Shown: piece by piece, positions 38,776 through 49,432 of the stretch
Layout: every line of letters starts with the position of its first letter
Position numbering within the stretch: position 1 is the stretch's first letter
Position numbers and translations under genes: made by a program
Source of the DNA: Streptomyces chrestomyceticus JCM 4735
GTDB taxonomy: Bacteria; Actinomycetota; Actinomycetes; Streptomycetales; Streptomycetaceae
Direction: 5' to 3'
DNA: 64,000 bases
Assembly (NCBI RefSeq): GCF_003865135.1
Contig: NZ_BHZC01000001.1
Coordinates: forward strand, 1,116,001-1,180,000
Notes under the pieces: generated by a model
Seen by the model: the letters and a program-made list of their open reading frames with translations, nothing else
What the model was told of the DNA's origin: nothing
Databases searched by the model: none

Positions 38776-40185
38776 GTGACGGTTACCGACGAGACAATTC
38801 CCGGCCCCGGGGGCGAGACACAGAATTCCAGCCTGACGACGGGCGCGGCACGCAACCTGGCCACCACCACCAAGACCGTCCCGCAGATGCAGGGCATCAC
38901 CTCGCGCTGGCTGCTGCGGCTGCTGCCCTGGGTGCAGGTCTCGGGCGGCACGTACCGCGTCAACCGGCGGCTGACCTACACCGTCGGCGACGGACGCGTG
39001 GACTTCGCCGTCTCCGGCACCGAAGTATCGATCATCCCCGACGAACTGCGCGAACTGCCCGCGCTGCGCGACTTCACCGACAGCGAGGTGCTCGGCGCGC
39101 TCGGCGAGCGCTTCGTCCAGCAGGAGTACGCGCCCGGCGACGTGATCGCCGCGGCGGGCACGCCGGCCGACCGCCTGGTGCTCGTCGCACACGGCCGGGT
39201 CGACCGGATCGGCGCCGGAAAGTACGGCGACGAAACGGTTCTGGGGGCCCTGGCCGGGGGCGACCACCTCGGCGACGACCTGCTCACCGACCCCGCCGCG
39301 TCCTGGCCGTACACCTATCGCGCGGTGACCCGGGTGACCGTCATGGCGCTGCCCCGGGAGGCCGCGCAGGAGGTCACGGACCGCTCCCCGCAGCTTCGCG
39401 AACACCTCGCGGCGGCCGGGACGGACACCGCGCCGCCGCGCAACGCCAGCGGCGAGTCGGCCATCGAGGTCGCCTCGGGCCACCACGGCGAACCCCGGGT
39501 GCCCGGCACCTTCGCCGACTACGAACTCACGCCGCGCGAGTACGAGCTGAGCGTCGCCCAGACGGTGCTGCGGGCCCACACCCGGGTCGGCGACCTGTAC
39601 AGCGACCCGATGAACCAGGTCGAGGAACAGTTGCGGCTGACCATCCAGGCGCTGCGCGAGCGCCAGGAGCACGAGATGGTCAACAACCGTGAGTTCGGCC
39701 TGCTGCACAACGCCGACCTCACCCAGCGCGTCCGTACCCGCAGCGGTCCGCCCACCCCCGACGACCTGGACGAACTGCTCGCGACGGTCTGGAAGGACCC
39801 GTCCTTCCTGCTCGCCCACCCCAAGGCCATCTCCGCCTTCGGCCGGCAGTGCAGCGCCCGCGGACTGTACCCGACGGCGGTCGACTTCATGGGGCACTCA
39901 CTGCCCTCCTGGCGCGGCGTGCCCATCTTCCCGTGCAACAAGATTCCGGTCACCGCCGACGGCACCAGTTCCTTTCTGGTGATGCGTACCGGCGAGGAGA
40001 AGCAGGGTGTCGTCGGCCTGCACCAGACGGGAATTCCCGACGAATACGAACCGGGTCTCTCGGTCCGCTTCATGGGCGTCAGCGACCAGGCGATCGCCAA
40101 CTACCTGGTGAGCACCTACTACTCCGCCGCGATCCTCGTGCCGGACGCGCTGGGAATTCTGGAAGACGTACAGACCGGCCAATGA
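38776..40185 (+). CDS. Family 2B encapsulin nanocompartment shell protein (copy 1)
   Basis: 469 residues. Order: short disordered N-arm; conserved [16 protein letters not shown] (~residues 25-40); a cyclic-nucleotide-binding-like domain (~90-215, with [20 protein letters not shown]); then the HK97-type shell domain (~235-469) with [18 protein letters not shown] and [10 protein letters not shown]. Such proteins assemble into icosahedral shells that enclose an enzyme. The nucleotide-binding cassette reads [10 protein letters not shown], lacking the usual glutamate. GTG 38776 was chosen by comparison with copy 2; its ribosome site is poor and upstream in-frame starts exist. Followed 84 bp later by copy 2. 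Confidence 0.9.
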   Translation: MTVTDETIPGPGGETQNSSLTTGAARNLATTTKTVPQMQGITSRWLLRLLPWVQVSGGTYRVNRRLTYTVGDGRVDFAVSGTEVSIIPDELRELPALRDFTDSEVLGALGERFVQQEYAPGDVIAAAGTPADRLVLVAHGRVDRIGAGKYGDETVLGALAGGDHLGDDLLTDPAASWPYTYRAVTRVTVMALPREAAQEVTDRSPQLREHLAAAGTDTAPPRNASGESAIEVASGHHGEPRVPGTFADYELTPREYELSVAQTVLRAHTRVGDLYSDPMNQVEEQLRLTIQALRERQEHEMVNNREFGLLHNADLTQRVRTRSGPPTPDDLDELLATVWKDPSFLLAHPKAISAFGRQCSARGLYPTAVDFMGHSLPSWRGVPIFPCNKIPVTADGTSSFLVMRTGEEKQGVVGLHQTGIPDEYEPGLSVRFMGVSDQAIANYLVSTYYSAAILVPDALGILEDVQTGQ

Positions 40186-40269
40186 ACCACCGCATTTCAG
40201 CCATGGCAGACCATTGAAGAACCGTTTGCCGAGAAATGACGCACGACGCCGAACGAGCGACAGGAACAG

Positions 40270-41700
40270 GTGAAACCCCCCATGACCACACCGGCGGACC
40301 CGACGTCCGGACCCGGCGCCACCCCGGACACCGAGCAGGCGCGCACCAGCCTGGCGACAGCCGCGGCACGCAATCTGGCCACCACGACCAAGACCGTGCC
40401 GCAGATGCAGGGGATCTCCTCCCGCTGGCTGCTGCGCGTGCTGCCCTGGACCCAGGTCTCCGGCGGTACGTACCGCGTCAACCGGCGGCTGACCCACACC
40501 CTCGGGGACGGCCGGGTCGAGTTCACCAGCACCGGTTCGGACGTCCGGGTCATCCCCGCGGAGCTGCGGGAGCTGCCGCCGCTGCGCGACTTCGACGACC
40601 CGGCGGTGCTGGAGGCGCTGGCCGGCCGGTTCGTCCAGGAGGAGCACGCGCCCGGCGACGTACTGGCCGAGCGGGGCGCGCCGGCCGACCGGGTCGTGCT
40701 GATCGCGCACGGCAAGCTGAACCGGATCGGCGCCGGCAAGTACGGTGACGAAACGGTCCTCGGCGTGCTCGCGGACGGCGACCACCTGGGCGAGGCGGCG
40801 CTGCTGTCGCCCGACGCGACCTGGGAGCACTCCGTACGGGCCGTGACCCGGGTGACCGTACTGACGCTGCCCCGCGCCGAGTACGAACAGCTCGCGGACC
40901 GCTCCCCCGCGCTGCGCGAACACCTGGAACGTTTCCGCACGGCCCAGGTCCCGCCGCAGAACAAGCACGGCGAGGCGGCCATCGACGTCATCTCGGGCCA
41001 TGTCGGCGAGCCCGCGCTGCCGGGCACCTTCGTCGACTACGAGCTGGCGCCCCGGGAGTACGAGCTGAGCGTCGCGCAGACCGTACTGAAGATCCACACC
41101 CGGGTCGCCGACCTCTACAACGACCCGATGAACCAGCTCGACCAGCAGCTTCGGCTGACCATCGAGGCGCTGCGCGAGCGCCAGGAGCACGAGATGGTCA
41201 ACAACCGCGAGTTCGGCCTGCTGCACAACGCCGACCTCAAGCAGCGCATCCACACCCGCAGCGGCCCGCCCACCCCCGACGACCTCGACGAGCTGATCTC
41301 GCGGCGCCGCAAGACCCAGTACCTGCTGGCGCACCCGCGCACCATCGCGGCGATCGGCCGGGAGTGGAACGCCCGCGGCATCTACCCGACCGGCGCGGAG
41401 ATCGGCGGCACGGCCGTCCGGGCCTGGCGCGGCATCCCGCTGCTGCCGTGCAACAAGATCCCGATCAACCCCGACCAGACCAGCTCGGTCATCGCCATGC
41501 GGGTGGGCGAGGAGAACCAGGGCGTGGTGGGGCTGCACCAGACGGGCATTCCCGACGAGTACCAGCCCGGCCTGTCGGTCCGTTTCATGGGCATCAACGA
41601 GCAGGCGGTCATCAACTACCTGGTCAGCGCCTACTATTCGGCGGCCGTCCTGGTGCCGGACGCGCTGGGCATCCTGGAGGACGTCGAGATCGGGCACTAG
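40270..41700 (+). CDS. Family 2B encapsulin nanocompartment shell protein (copy 2)
   Basis: 476 residues, colinear with copy 1 and very similar along the whole length. The same order is seen: N-arm, [17 protein letters not shown], cyclic-nucleotide-binding-like domain (~100-225) and shell domain (~235-476), ending DALGILEDV. The cassette here is [11 protein letters not shown], keeping the glutamate but with no arginine where CRP has its phosphate contact. Two adjacent shell genes suggest a mixed, two-component shell. GTG 40270 follows AGGA; ATG 40282 is equally possible. A hairpin 56 bp downstream probably ends the transcript. Confidence 0.9.
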   Translation: MKPPMTTPADPTSGPGATPDTEQARTSLATAAARNLATTTKTVPQMQGISSRWLLRVLPWTQVSGGTYRVNRRLTHTLGDGRVEFTSTGSDVRVIPAELRELPPLRDFDDPAVLEALAGRFVQEEHAPGDVLAERGAPADRVVLIAHGKLNRIGAGKYGDETVLGVLADGDHLGEAALLSPDATWEHSVRAVTRVTVLTLPRAEYEQLADRSPALREHLERFRTAQVPPQNKHGEAAIDVISGHVGEPALPGTFVDYELAPREYELSVAQTVLKIHTRVADLYNDPMNQLDQQLRLTIEALRERQEHEMVNNREFGLLHNADLKQRIHTRSGPPTPDDLDELISRRRKTQYLLAHPRTIAAIGREWNARGIYPTGAEIGGTAVRAWRGIPLLPCNKIPINPDQTSSVIAMRVGEENQGVVGLHQTGIPDEYQPGLSVRFMGINEQAVINYLVSAYYSAAVLVPDALGILEDVEIGH

Positions 41701-42254
41701 GCAGCGCCTCGGTCCGGCGGAAGCCACGCCTCCCGTCGGCACCGGCCCCCGCCCCGGGCCGGCCGGACCGCAGCTCCGGCCGGCCACCGCCCGCTGTTCC
41801 CGCGCCCGTGGTCCATGGCGCCGGGGCAGCGGGCGGAGTGCGGGTGCCGGGGCGGGAACCATGCCGTACGGCGGGCCGTTGACCGTGTGCCGGCAGTGGC
41901 TGTGGGGTCTGCGGGGCACTGAGCCGCGTCTTCCGCCGTTCCGGGGCGGCTGCTTCACGCCAGGCCGGGCGACGCCGGGTGCGTACCGCTACGCGGACAC
42001 GGCCTGGCCGGAACCGGCATCCGGCAGCCGTTCGACGCCGCCCTCGCGCACGGCCCGACGGGCCCCGTCGGGGCGCTCACCACCCTCGCGGCGACCGTAC
42101 GGAACCGGGCTGGCCCCGGCACCCGAATCCGGCCGCTTCGCGCAATTCCGGCCGTGAGAGGGCCATTTGAGGGGTGGCCCGACCTTTTCGGTCGAAAGAA
42201 CAGGTTCTCCGGGAACCGCCCCGAAGGGCGGATCACGCCTTACGCTCCCTGGTC
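41701..42254. other. Intergenic region after the encapsulin pair
   Basis: Apart from the hairpin at 41757-41785 I see no gene, repeat or RNA signature. Frames in this stretch lack start sites and coding bias. The last ~100 bases should hold the promoter of the secreted protein at 42255. Confidence 0.5.
41757..41785 (+). terminator. Hairpin terminator after the encapsulin genes
   Basis: Perfect 11-bp arms GGCCGGCCGGA/TCCGGCCGGCC around a seven-base loop. There is no T-tract, as is usual in Streptomyces. Confidence 0.55.
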
Positions 42255-42797
42255 ATGCGCAGAACAATGAGCAGCTTCAGCAGGGCCGGTTTCGCCGCCC
42301 TCCTCGCCCTCGTCGTCTCCCTCCTCGGCCTGGCCGGCGCCTCCCCGGCGTCCGCCGCCGACACCCCCGCGCTCGCCTTCACCGTGGACAAGACGCAGGC
42401 CACCCCCGGCTCGGACGTCACCGTGACCATGACGTTCACCAACACCGGCACCGCCGACGTGCGGTTCGTGTGGCAGTCGTTCCAGCCCACGTGGGAGACC
42501 TCCTCCGCGAGCGGGCTGAAGTACACCTGGAAGACCTGTACTGCCGACCCCGGCGTGACCTGCACCGCCGGCCAGGGCGCCACGTACGCCGTGCCGATCG
42601 CCCCCGGTGCCACCCGTAAGGTCACCATGACCTACACCATCGGCGCCGACTCCTCCTGCGGCTACCCGGACGTCGCCTTCTACTCGTACATCTACACCGA
42701 GTTCGCCGGCGGCCAGCCCGCCAAGGACGGCACCTACTTCACCCCCGCCACCCGCGTGATCTGCCCGACCACTCCCCCGGCGGGCGCGCAGGCCTGA
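42255..42797 (+). CDS. Secreted protein with immunoglobulin-like domain
   Basis: 180 residues. Sec signal peptide with cleavage after SPASA. The mature part resembles a CARDB/NEW3-type beta-sandwich: LAFTVDKTQATPGSDVTVTM, TNTGTADVRF, APGATRKVTMTYTIG. Four cysteines (in KTCTADPGVTC, SSCGYP and RVICP) could form two disulfides. Probably an extracellular binding or structural protein; no partner is evident. ATG 42255 gives a standard signal peptide. Confidence 0.7.
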   Translation: MRRTMSSFSRAGFAALLALVVSLLGLAGASPASAADTPALAFTVDKTQATPGSDVTVTMTFTNTGTADVRFVWQSFQPTWETSSASGLKYTWKTCTADPGVTCTAGQGATYAVPIAPGATRKVTMTYTIGADSSCGYPDVAFYSYIYTEFAGGQPAKDGTYFTPATRVICPTTPPAGAQA

Positions 42798-43158
42798 CCC
42801 GGGCCGCACCACCCGCGCGTTCCGCACGGCAGGACCGCCTTCCCCCACCGGCACCGCACCGGCGCGGCCCCCCGCACGCGTGATCCGTCCCCGTCAGCTT
42901 CCCGCTCCGCCGGTCCAGGGCCGTGGCCACGCCCCTGGAGCGGTGGAGCGGTTCCGGCGTCCGGGGGACGGAGGTGACACGCGGGGTCCCGGTGGCGGAG
43001 GCGACATGCGGGCCCCGAGTGGCGGAGGCGGCCCCATAGCCCCGGGTGGCGGAGGCGACACGACGGCCGTACGGCGGTTGTACGGTTTTCCGACACCTCC
43101 GGGCCATAGTGGGCTCCTCGTACCCGTGAGACCGTTACCGCGACGTCTGGGGGGGATC
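42798..43158. other. Intergenic region upstream of phosphodiester glycosidase
   Basis: Contains the 27-bp repeats and, nearest the gene, the GC-rich leader with a run of seven G as ribosome site (~43149-43155). No other structure seen. Confidence 0.4.
42966..43060. repeat. 27-bp tandem repeat, about four degenerate copies
   Basis: The core GGCGGAGGCGACA recurs in registers beginning 42966, 42993, 43020 and 43047. The 27-bp period equals nine codons and is in frame with the downstream glycosidase, where it would read as glycine-rich. It lies before that gene's signal peptide, so it is more likely untranslated leader. Confidence 0.65.
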
Positions 43159-44394
43159 GTGAAGAATCGATTCGTTCGTGCACGGGCGGTGCTGACGGCG
43201 CTCACGGCCTGGGGCGTACTGGCCGGGAGCGGAGTGGCCTCCGGGGCCACCGCGCAGGACGGCGCCCCGCAGCCGGGGCACGCGGCCCGCGTCGCGCCGG
43301 GCGTGACGTACCGCGCCTTCGACCTCGCGGTGGGGCGCGGCACCGCGCACGCCCACCTTCTGACGGTGGATCTGACCGACCGGCGGGTCGCGGTGGACCT
43401 GCTGTACCCCGGCGTGGTCGGCGCGCGGGCCCCGGTCTCCCGGCTGGCCGACGCGCGGTCCGCGGTGGCCGCCGTCAACGCGGACTTCTTCAACATCACC
43501 GAGACCCAGCACCCCGGCGTGGAGGCGACCGGCGCCCCCGTGGGCCCGGCCATCGCCTCGGGGCGGCACCTGAAAGCGGCGGTGCCCGACGGCCAGCGCT
43601 TCGGCCCCGCCCTGCCGCCCGGTACGAACACCAAGGACGTCATCGGCGTGGGCTTCGACCGCCGCGCGCGGCTGGACCGGCTGTCCCTGCGCGGCGCCGT
43701 CCTGACCCCGGCGGGCGCGCTCCCCCTGAAGGGCCTGAACCAGTACGCGCTGCCGGTGAACGGCATCGGCGCGTTCACGTCCCGGTGGGGCCCCACCTCG
43801 CGGGTCCGGGCGACGTGCGGCACGGACACCGACCGGGCCGCGCCGTGCAGCACGGAGACGTACGAGCTCACGGTCCGGCAGGGCCGGGTGACGGAAGCGA
43901 CGCAGGTGCCCGGCCGGGGCGGCATCCCCCGCGGGACGACGACGCTGGTCGGCCGGGAGGAGGGCGCCCGGCAACTGCGCAAGCTGCACGTCGGCGACCG
44001 GGTCCGGGTCGGCCACGCCCTGACCGGCAGGCGGCCCGCACCGCTGCGCTTCGCCGTCGGCGGCTTCCCGATCGTCCGTGGCGACGAGCCGCTGGCCGGC
44101 CTGGACACCGTCACCCCCGCCGTACGGACCGCCGCCGGCGTCGGCGCGAACGGGCGCCGACTGTTGCTGCTGGCCCTGGACGGCGCGCCGGGACGGGCCG
44201 GGATGACCGTACGCGAACTGGCCGACCTGATGGTCCAGTTGGGCGCCCGGGACGCGGTCAACCTGGACGGCGGCGGGTCCTCCACGCTCGTCACGCGCGA
44301 GCCGGGCAGCCCCGGGTCGACCGTGCGCAACCACCCGTCAGCAGGCGCGGAACGGCCGGTCCCGAACGGCATCGGCGTGTTCGCGCGAGGGTGA
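43159..44394 (+). CDS. Secreted phosphodiester glycosidase (NAGPA domain)
   Basis: 411 residues. An N-terminal signal peptide (LTALTAWGVLAGSGVASGATA) is followed by a NAGPA domain: AAVNADFFNITETQHPGVEATG and the C-terminal LMVQLGARDAVNLDGGGSSTLV (both partly quoted). These enzymes remove sugars linked through a phosphodiester, for example from cell-wall glycopolymers or phosphoglycans. GTG 43159 was chosen as it starts the signal peptide and follows a G-rich ribosome site; the frame is open upstream to 42880. Confidence 0.82.
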   Translation: MKNRFVRARAVLTALTAWGVLAGSGVASGATAQDGAPQPGHAARVAPGVTYRAFDLAVGRGTAHAHLLTVDLTDRRVAVDLLYPGVVGARAPVSRLADARSAVAAVNADFFNITETQHPGVEATGAPVGPAIASGRHLKAAVPDGQRFGPALPPGTNTKDVIGVGFDRRARLDRLSLRGAVLTPAGALPLKGLNQYALPVNGIGAFTSRWGPTSRVRATCGTDTDRAAPCSTETYELTVRQGRVTEATQVPGRGGIPRGTTTLVGREEGARQLRKLHVGDRVRVGHALTGRRPAPLRFAVGGFPIVRGDEPLAGLDTVTPAVRTAAGVGANGRRLLLLALDGAPGRAGMTVRELADLMVQLGARDAVNLDGGGSSTLVTREPGSPGSTVRNHPSAGAERPVPNGIGVFARG

Positions 44395-44500
44395 GGGCCG
44401 GTGGGTCCGGGTCGCACGGCGGCGACCGGCCGGGGCTGCGACACAGGCTATTCAGCGGAACGGCAGCGTTGCGCCCTCCTGCCCGCCATCGGTGCGGTGA

Positions 44501-45679
<1,179 letters not shown>

Positions 45680-45743
45680 GCGGAACAGGCAAGAGGGCCA
45701 CGCGAGACGTCTGCGGCCGAGCGTCACGCTTCTGCGAACGTGC

Positions 45744-45938
45744 TCAGGGGCGGACGCTGCTGACCACGTCCGCCGCGCCGGACAGCCCGTTCTGGATGTC
45801 GGGCGCCAGGTTGCTGCCCGCCAGATAGAAGCCGAGCAGCATACAGACGAGGGCGTGCGTGAATTTCAGCCGTCCGCTGCGCAGGAAGACGACGGTCAGT
45901 ACGACGAGCAGTACGACGACCGAGATCGAGACAGCCAC
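45744..45938 (-). CDS. Small membrane protein
   Basis: 64 residues: an N-terminal membrane helix (VSISVVVLLVVLTVVFL), a short basic loop RSGRLKF, a second hydrophobic stretch (HALVCMLLGFYLAGS) and a polar tail. Resembles small membrane proteins found singly in Streptomyces genomes and elements. Role unknown. ATG 45938 follows GAGG. Confidence 0.6.
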   Translation of the reverse strand: MAVSISVVVLLVVLTVVFLRSGRLKFTHALVCMLLGFYLAGSNLAPDIQNGLSGAADVVSSVRP

Positions 45939-46167
45939 GACATAACCTCCTCACCCCGCCGCCCGAACGGACGACAACGGCCGCCAGTGTGGCCCATTCC
46001 GCCCCTTTTCCCGTGTCTTCGCGGGTGCGCCATACAGGTGATCACTACGGGTCACCGGAAGGCGTGCCGGAATCCCCGGTCCGGGGCCGGGCGGGACAGC
46101 CGTGCGGGACCTTGGTCCGGGACCTTCGGCGGGCCGAACCGGCTTGCGCACCGCCTATATTCGTGGG

Positions 46168-46938
46168 ATGAGCACATCGCCGGGGCGGCGCGCCCTTCGC
46201 CGCTGGATACCGAACCAGCACGGCGCCTGGGCCATGCTCGTCGTGCCCTTTCTGGCGGGGGCGTTTCTGGGCGGGTTCGACGGGTGGCACGCCCTTCTGC
46301 TGCCCGCGTGGCTGTTGGCCTATTGCGCGGCGTTCCACGCCCAGCAGTTCGTCCGGCTGCGCCGTCTGTCCCGTAATCCGCGGGCGCCGCGCCGCCATCT
46401 CGCGCCGCTCACCGGATTCGGCGCGGCATTCGCCGTATGCGCCGTACCGCTCGCGGTGGCGCATTCCTGGCTGCTGATCGCGGCCTTGTGCGCGGCGCCG
46501 TTCTTCGCGGTGAACCTCGGCTGTGCGTACCGCAACAGGGAACGCGCCACGGTCAACGGAATCGCGGCCGTGGTGCCCGCCTGCGGAATGCTGCTCGTCT
46601 CGTACCGGCTGGGCAGCGGCACCGTCGATTCCGGCGCCTGGCAGGCCGCCGCGGCCTGTCTGCTGTATTTCACCGGGACCGTGCTCTACGTGAAAACGAT
46701 GATCCGTGAGCGCGGGAGCGAGACCTTCCGGGTGGCGTCGGCCGTCTATCACGGACTCGCGGTCCTGGCCGCCGTCTCGCTGGACCAGTGGCTGGCGGTG
46801 CCCTTCGTGCTGTTCTTCGTACGGGCGATGGCGCTGCCCGCGCGCCGGGTGCGGATCGCGGTGGTCGGTGCCGTGGAGGTGCTGTGCTCGGTGCTGCTGC
46901 TGGCCTTCATCGTGTGCGGCGGACTGCTTCCCGGCTGA
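46168..46938 (+). CDS. YwiC-like integral membrane protein
   Basis: 256 residues with about eight hydrophobic segments. The N-terminal WIPNQHGAWAMLVVPFLAG is the YwiC family signature; a polar loop FVRLRRLSRNPRAPRRH follows helix two. Function in the family is unknown, though the QHGAW motif resembles prenyltransferase-like membrane folds. Convergent with the ABC ATPase gene at 46992. Confidence 0.75.
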   Translation: MSTSPGRRALRRWIPNQHGAWAMLVVPFLAGAFLGGFDGWHALLLPAWLLAYCAAFHAQQFVRLRRLSRNPRAPRRHLAPLTGFGAAFAVCAVPLAVAHSWLLIAALCAAPFFAVNLGCAYRNRERATVNGIAAVVPACGMLLVSYRLGSGTVDSGAWQAAAACLLYFTGTVLYVKTMIRERGSETFRVASAVYHGLAVLAAVSLDQWLAVPFVLFFVRAMALPARRVRIAVVGAVEVLCSVLLLAFIVCGGLLPG

Positions 46939-46991
46939 GGGCGTACGGGCCGGGCTCCCCGCCGAGGCCCTACGGTCCGGGCTGCTCCGTC

Positions 46992-47783
46992 CTACCGGGC
47001 CGGCGCCTCCCCTCCCGTCACGCCGGTCTTCGCCTGCTTGATCTGGGCGTAGACGTGGGCGCGCAGCTCGGCGAAGCGCGGGGCGGAGCGGGTGGTGATC
47101 TGGTCACGGGCGGCCGGCAGGTCGATCGGGAGGTCCTCCTGGACGACGGTGGGCGCCGAGGACAGGACGATCACCCGCCGTCCCAGGTACACCGCCTCGT
47201 CGATGTCATGGGTGACCAGCAGCGTCGTCACTCCCAGCCGCTGCCACAGGGTGAGCAGCAGATCCTCCAGCTCCGCCCGGGTCTGCGCGTCGACGGCGGC
47301 GAACGGTTCGTCCATCAGGAGGACCTGCGGCTCGTACGCGATGGCGCGGGCGATGGCGACGCGCTGCTGCATGCCGCCGGAGAGCTGCCACGGGTGGGCC
47401 GCCGCGGCGCCCGCGAGGCCGACGGCGGACAGCGCCTCCTCGACCAGTTCGCGGCGGCGTGGCGCGGGCACCTTCTTCTCGCGCAGCGGGAGTTCGACGT
47501 TCTTGCGTACGGTCATCCAGGGGAAGAGGCTGCGCCCGTACTCCTGGAAGACGACGGCCATGCCGGGCGGCGGGCCGGTGACGCGGCGGCCCGCGACCCG
47601 CACCTCGCCGGTGGTCGGTGTCAGCAGCCCGGCGAGGCATTTGAGCAGGGTCGTCTTGCCGCAGCCGGACGGCCCCACGACACACACCAGGTCGCCGTCG
47701 GCCACCCGGAAGTCGATCTTCCGTAGCGCCTCGACGCCGCCGCGCCCCTCGTAGACCTTGCCCAGCCCGGTGATCTCAAGCAT
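46992..47783 (-). CDS. ABC importer ATPase, SsuB/TauB type
   Basis: 263 residues. Walker A GPSGCGKTT, Q-loop FQEYGRSLFPWMT, signature LSGGMQQR, Walker B LLMDEPFAAVD and switch VTHDIDEAV are canonical. Belongs to the nitrate/sulfonate/taurine class. Last gene of a four-gene minus-strand operon; its start overlaps the end of the permease at 47776 by eight bases. Confidence 0.9.
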   Translation of the reverse strand: MLEITGLGKVYEGRGGVEALRKIDFRVADGDLVCVVGPSGCGKTTLLKCLAGLLTPTTGEVRVAGRRVTGPPPGMAVVFQEYGRSLFPWMTVRKNVELPLREKKVPAPRRRELVEEALSAVGLAGAAAAHPWQLSGGMQQRVAIARAIAYEPQVLLMDEPFAAVDAQTRAELEDLLLTLWQRLGVTTLLVTHDIDEAVYLGRRVIVLSSAPTVVQEDLPIDLPAARDQITTRSAPRFAELRAHVYAQIKQAKTGVTGGEAPAR

Positions 47784-48612
47784 GCCGCCCCCGCTCCTCG
47801 CCGCGTGCCAAGTGCCACGCCAGTATGCGGCGTTCGACGGCCCGGAAGGCGACCGAGAGGCCGAATCCCAGCAGTCCGAGGACGACGATGCCGCTCCACA
47901 TCTCCGGTATGGCGAAGCCGCGCTGGAAGAGGACGACGGTGTGGCCGAGGCCGGAGGTGCTGGCGAACATCTCCCCGATGACCATGAGGATGATGCCGAT
48001 CGACAGGGCCTGCCGCAGGCCCGCCATGATCTGCGGGCTCGCGGCGGGCAGTACGAGATGGCGCAGCCGGGCGGCTCCGCGCAGCCCGAAGCAGCGGCCG
48101 GTGTCGTCCAGCACCTCGTCCACGGCGCGGACGCCCTCGACGGTGTTGAGCAGCACGGGCCACACACAGCCGGAGACGATGACCAGGACCTTCATCGCGG
48201 TGTCCAGTCCCGCGAGCAGCATGATGAGCGGGACGAGGACGGGTGGCGGTACGGCGCGGAAGAACTCCAGTACGGGTTCGGCGGCGGCCCGCAGGGTGCG
48301 CGAGGAGCCTATGGCGACGCCGAGGCCGATGCCCAGCAGGCCCGCGAGGGCGTAGCCGGTGAGCAGCCGGCCCACGCTGGGCAGGACGTCCTCGGTGATC
48401 CGCGCCGAGAACCACACCTCCGCGAAGGCGGTGGCGACCCGGCCGGGTGTCGGCAGGTAGAAGGTGGGGTTGGCGGAGCTGTAGGCCCACCAGCCGAGGA
48501 TCAGCAGGACCGGCAGGCCCAGGACGCGCAGCAGGCGCAGGCCCGCGCGCCGCAGCGGGCCGGCAGGACGCTTGCGTGCCGTGCCGCCCCACCCTTTACG
48601 TGCCGTGCTCAT
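47776..48612 (-). CDS. ABC importer permease 1, SsuC/TauC type
   Basis: 278 residues, about six membrane helices, with an N-terminal basic cytoplasmic tail (ARKGWGGTARKRPAGPLRRAG). The ATPase-docking loop is DDTGRCFGLRGAARLRHLVLPAASPQI (partly quoted). Forms the channel with the adjacent permease at 48609. ATGA overlap with the upstream gene. Confidence 0.88.
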   Translation of the reverse strand: MSTARKGWGGTARKRPAGPLRRAGLRLLRVLGLPVLLILGWWAYSSANPTFYLPTPGRVATAFAEVWFSARITEDVLPSVGRLLTGYALAGLLGIGLGVAIGSSRTLRAAAEPVLEFFRAVPPPVLVPLIMLLAGLDTAMKVLVIVSGCVWPVLLNTVEGVRAVDEVLDDTGRCFGLRGAARLRHLVLPAASPQIMAGLRQALSIGIILMVIGEMFASTSGLGHTVVLFQRGFAIPEMWSGIVVLGLLGFGLSVAFRAVERRILAWHLARGEERGRHA

Positions 48613-49385
48613 CGCGCCGCCTCGCCCCGTACGGACGGGTGCCAGGCGAGCACCCGGCGCTCGACGGCCCGTACCGCCGTGTTGACAGTGATCCCGACCA
48701 GCCCGGTCAGCACGATCAGCGCGTAGACCTCGGTGACCGCGCCGCCGGACTGGGCGAGCTGGATGCGCAGCCCCAGCCCGGGGCTGCCGATGACCAGTTC
48801 GGCGGTCACCGCGAGGATGAAGGCCACCGCGGCGGCCAGGCGCACGCCGGTCAGCACGTACGGCAGGGCCGTCGGCCATACGAGGTGGCGCAGGTGGGCC
48901 CAGCGGCCGAAGCGGTAGCTGCGGGCGGTCTCGCGGGCGACCGGGTCCACGTCGGCGACGCCGTACAGCACCTGGATGAGCACCTGCCAGAAGGCGGCGT
49001 AGACGACGAGGAGGAGGGTGGAGCCGGTCTCGGCGCCGAAGAGGAGGGTGGCCAGCGGGATCAGGGCCACGGACGGGATGGGCCGCAGGAACTCGATGGT
49101 CGAGGCGGTGGCGGCGCGCAGCCCGGGTACGGCGTCGATGAGGACGCCGAGGGCGACGGCCAGGCAGCAGGCGATGGCGAGGCCCAGCGCCCAGGAGCGC
49201 AGGGTCTCGCCGAGAGCGGTCCACAGGGTCGCGTCGCCCAGTTCGGTGGCGAGGCGGCGCAGGATGGCGGTGGCGGGCGGCAGGTGGCGGGGGTCGACGA
49301 GGCCGAGCCGGGGCACCGCCTCGGCGACGGCGAAGAGGCAGGCCAGGCCCAGGAGGCCGAGGCCGGCGGCGCGCGGCGCGCTCAT
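48609..49385 (-). CDS. ABC importer permease 2, SsuC/TauC type
   Basis: 258 residues, six membrane helices; docking loop VARETARSYRFGRWAHLRHLVWPTALPY (partly quoted). Two different permease genes side by side imply a heterodimeric channel, less common than the usual homodimer in this class. Overlaps the next gene by four bases (ATGA). Confidence 0.88.
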   Translation of the reverse strand: MSAPRAAGLGLLGLACLFAVAEAVPRLGLVDPRHLPPATAILRRLATELGDATLWTALGETLRSWALGLAIACCLAVALGVLIDAVPGLRAATASTIEFLRPIPSVALIPLATLLFGAETGSTLLLVVYAAFWQVLIQVLYGVADVDPVARETARSYRFGRWAHLRHLVWPTALPYVLTGVRLAAAVAFILAVTAELVIGSPGLGLRIQLAQSGGAVTEVYALIVLTGLVGITVNTAVRAVERRVLAWHPSVRGEAAR

Positions 49386-49432
49386 CGGCGCCCCGGCGCG
49401 CGCCCCCGCCCCGGCGCGCGCCCCTCGGCGGG

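Noticed and set aside
38776..41700. Reading the encapsulin genes as CRP/FNR regulators or as phage capsid genes of a prophage
   Set aside because: There is no helix-turn-helix, and the C-terminal shell domain is of encapsulin type. No phage portal, terminase or tail genes are nearby.
39898..41958. Long minus-strand frame antisense to the encapsulin genes
   Set aside because: Composition of a shadow frame; the plus-strand proteins have clear homology and paired conservation.
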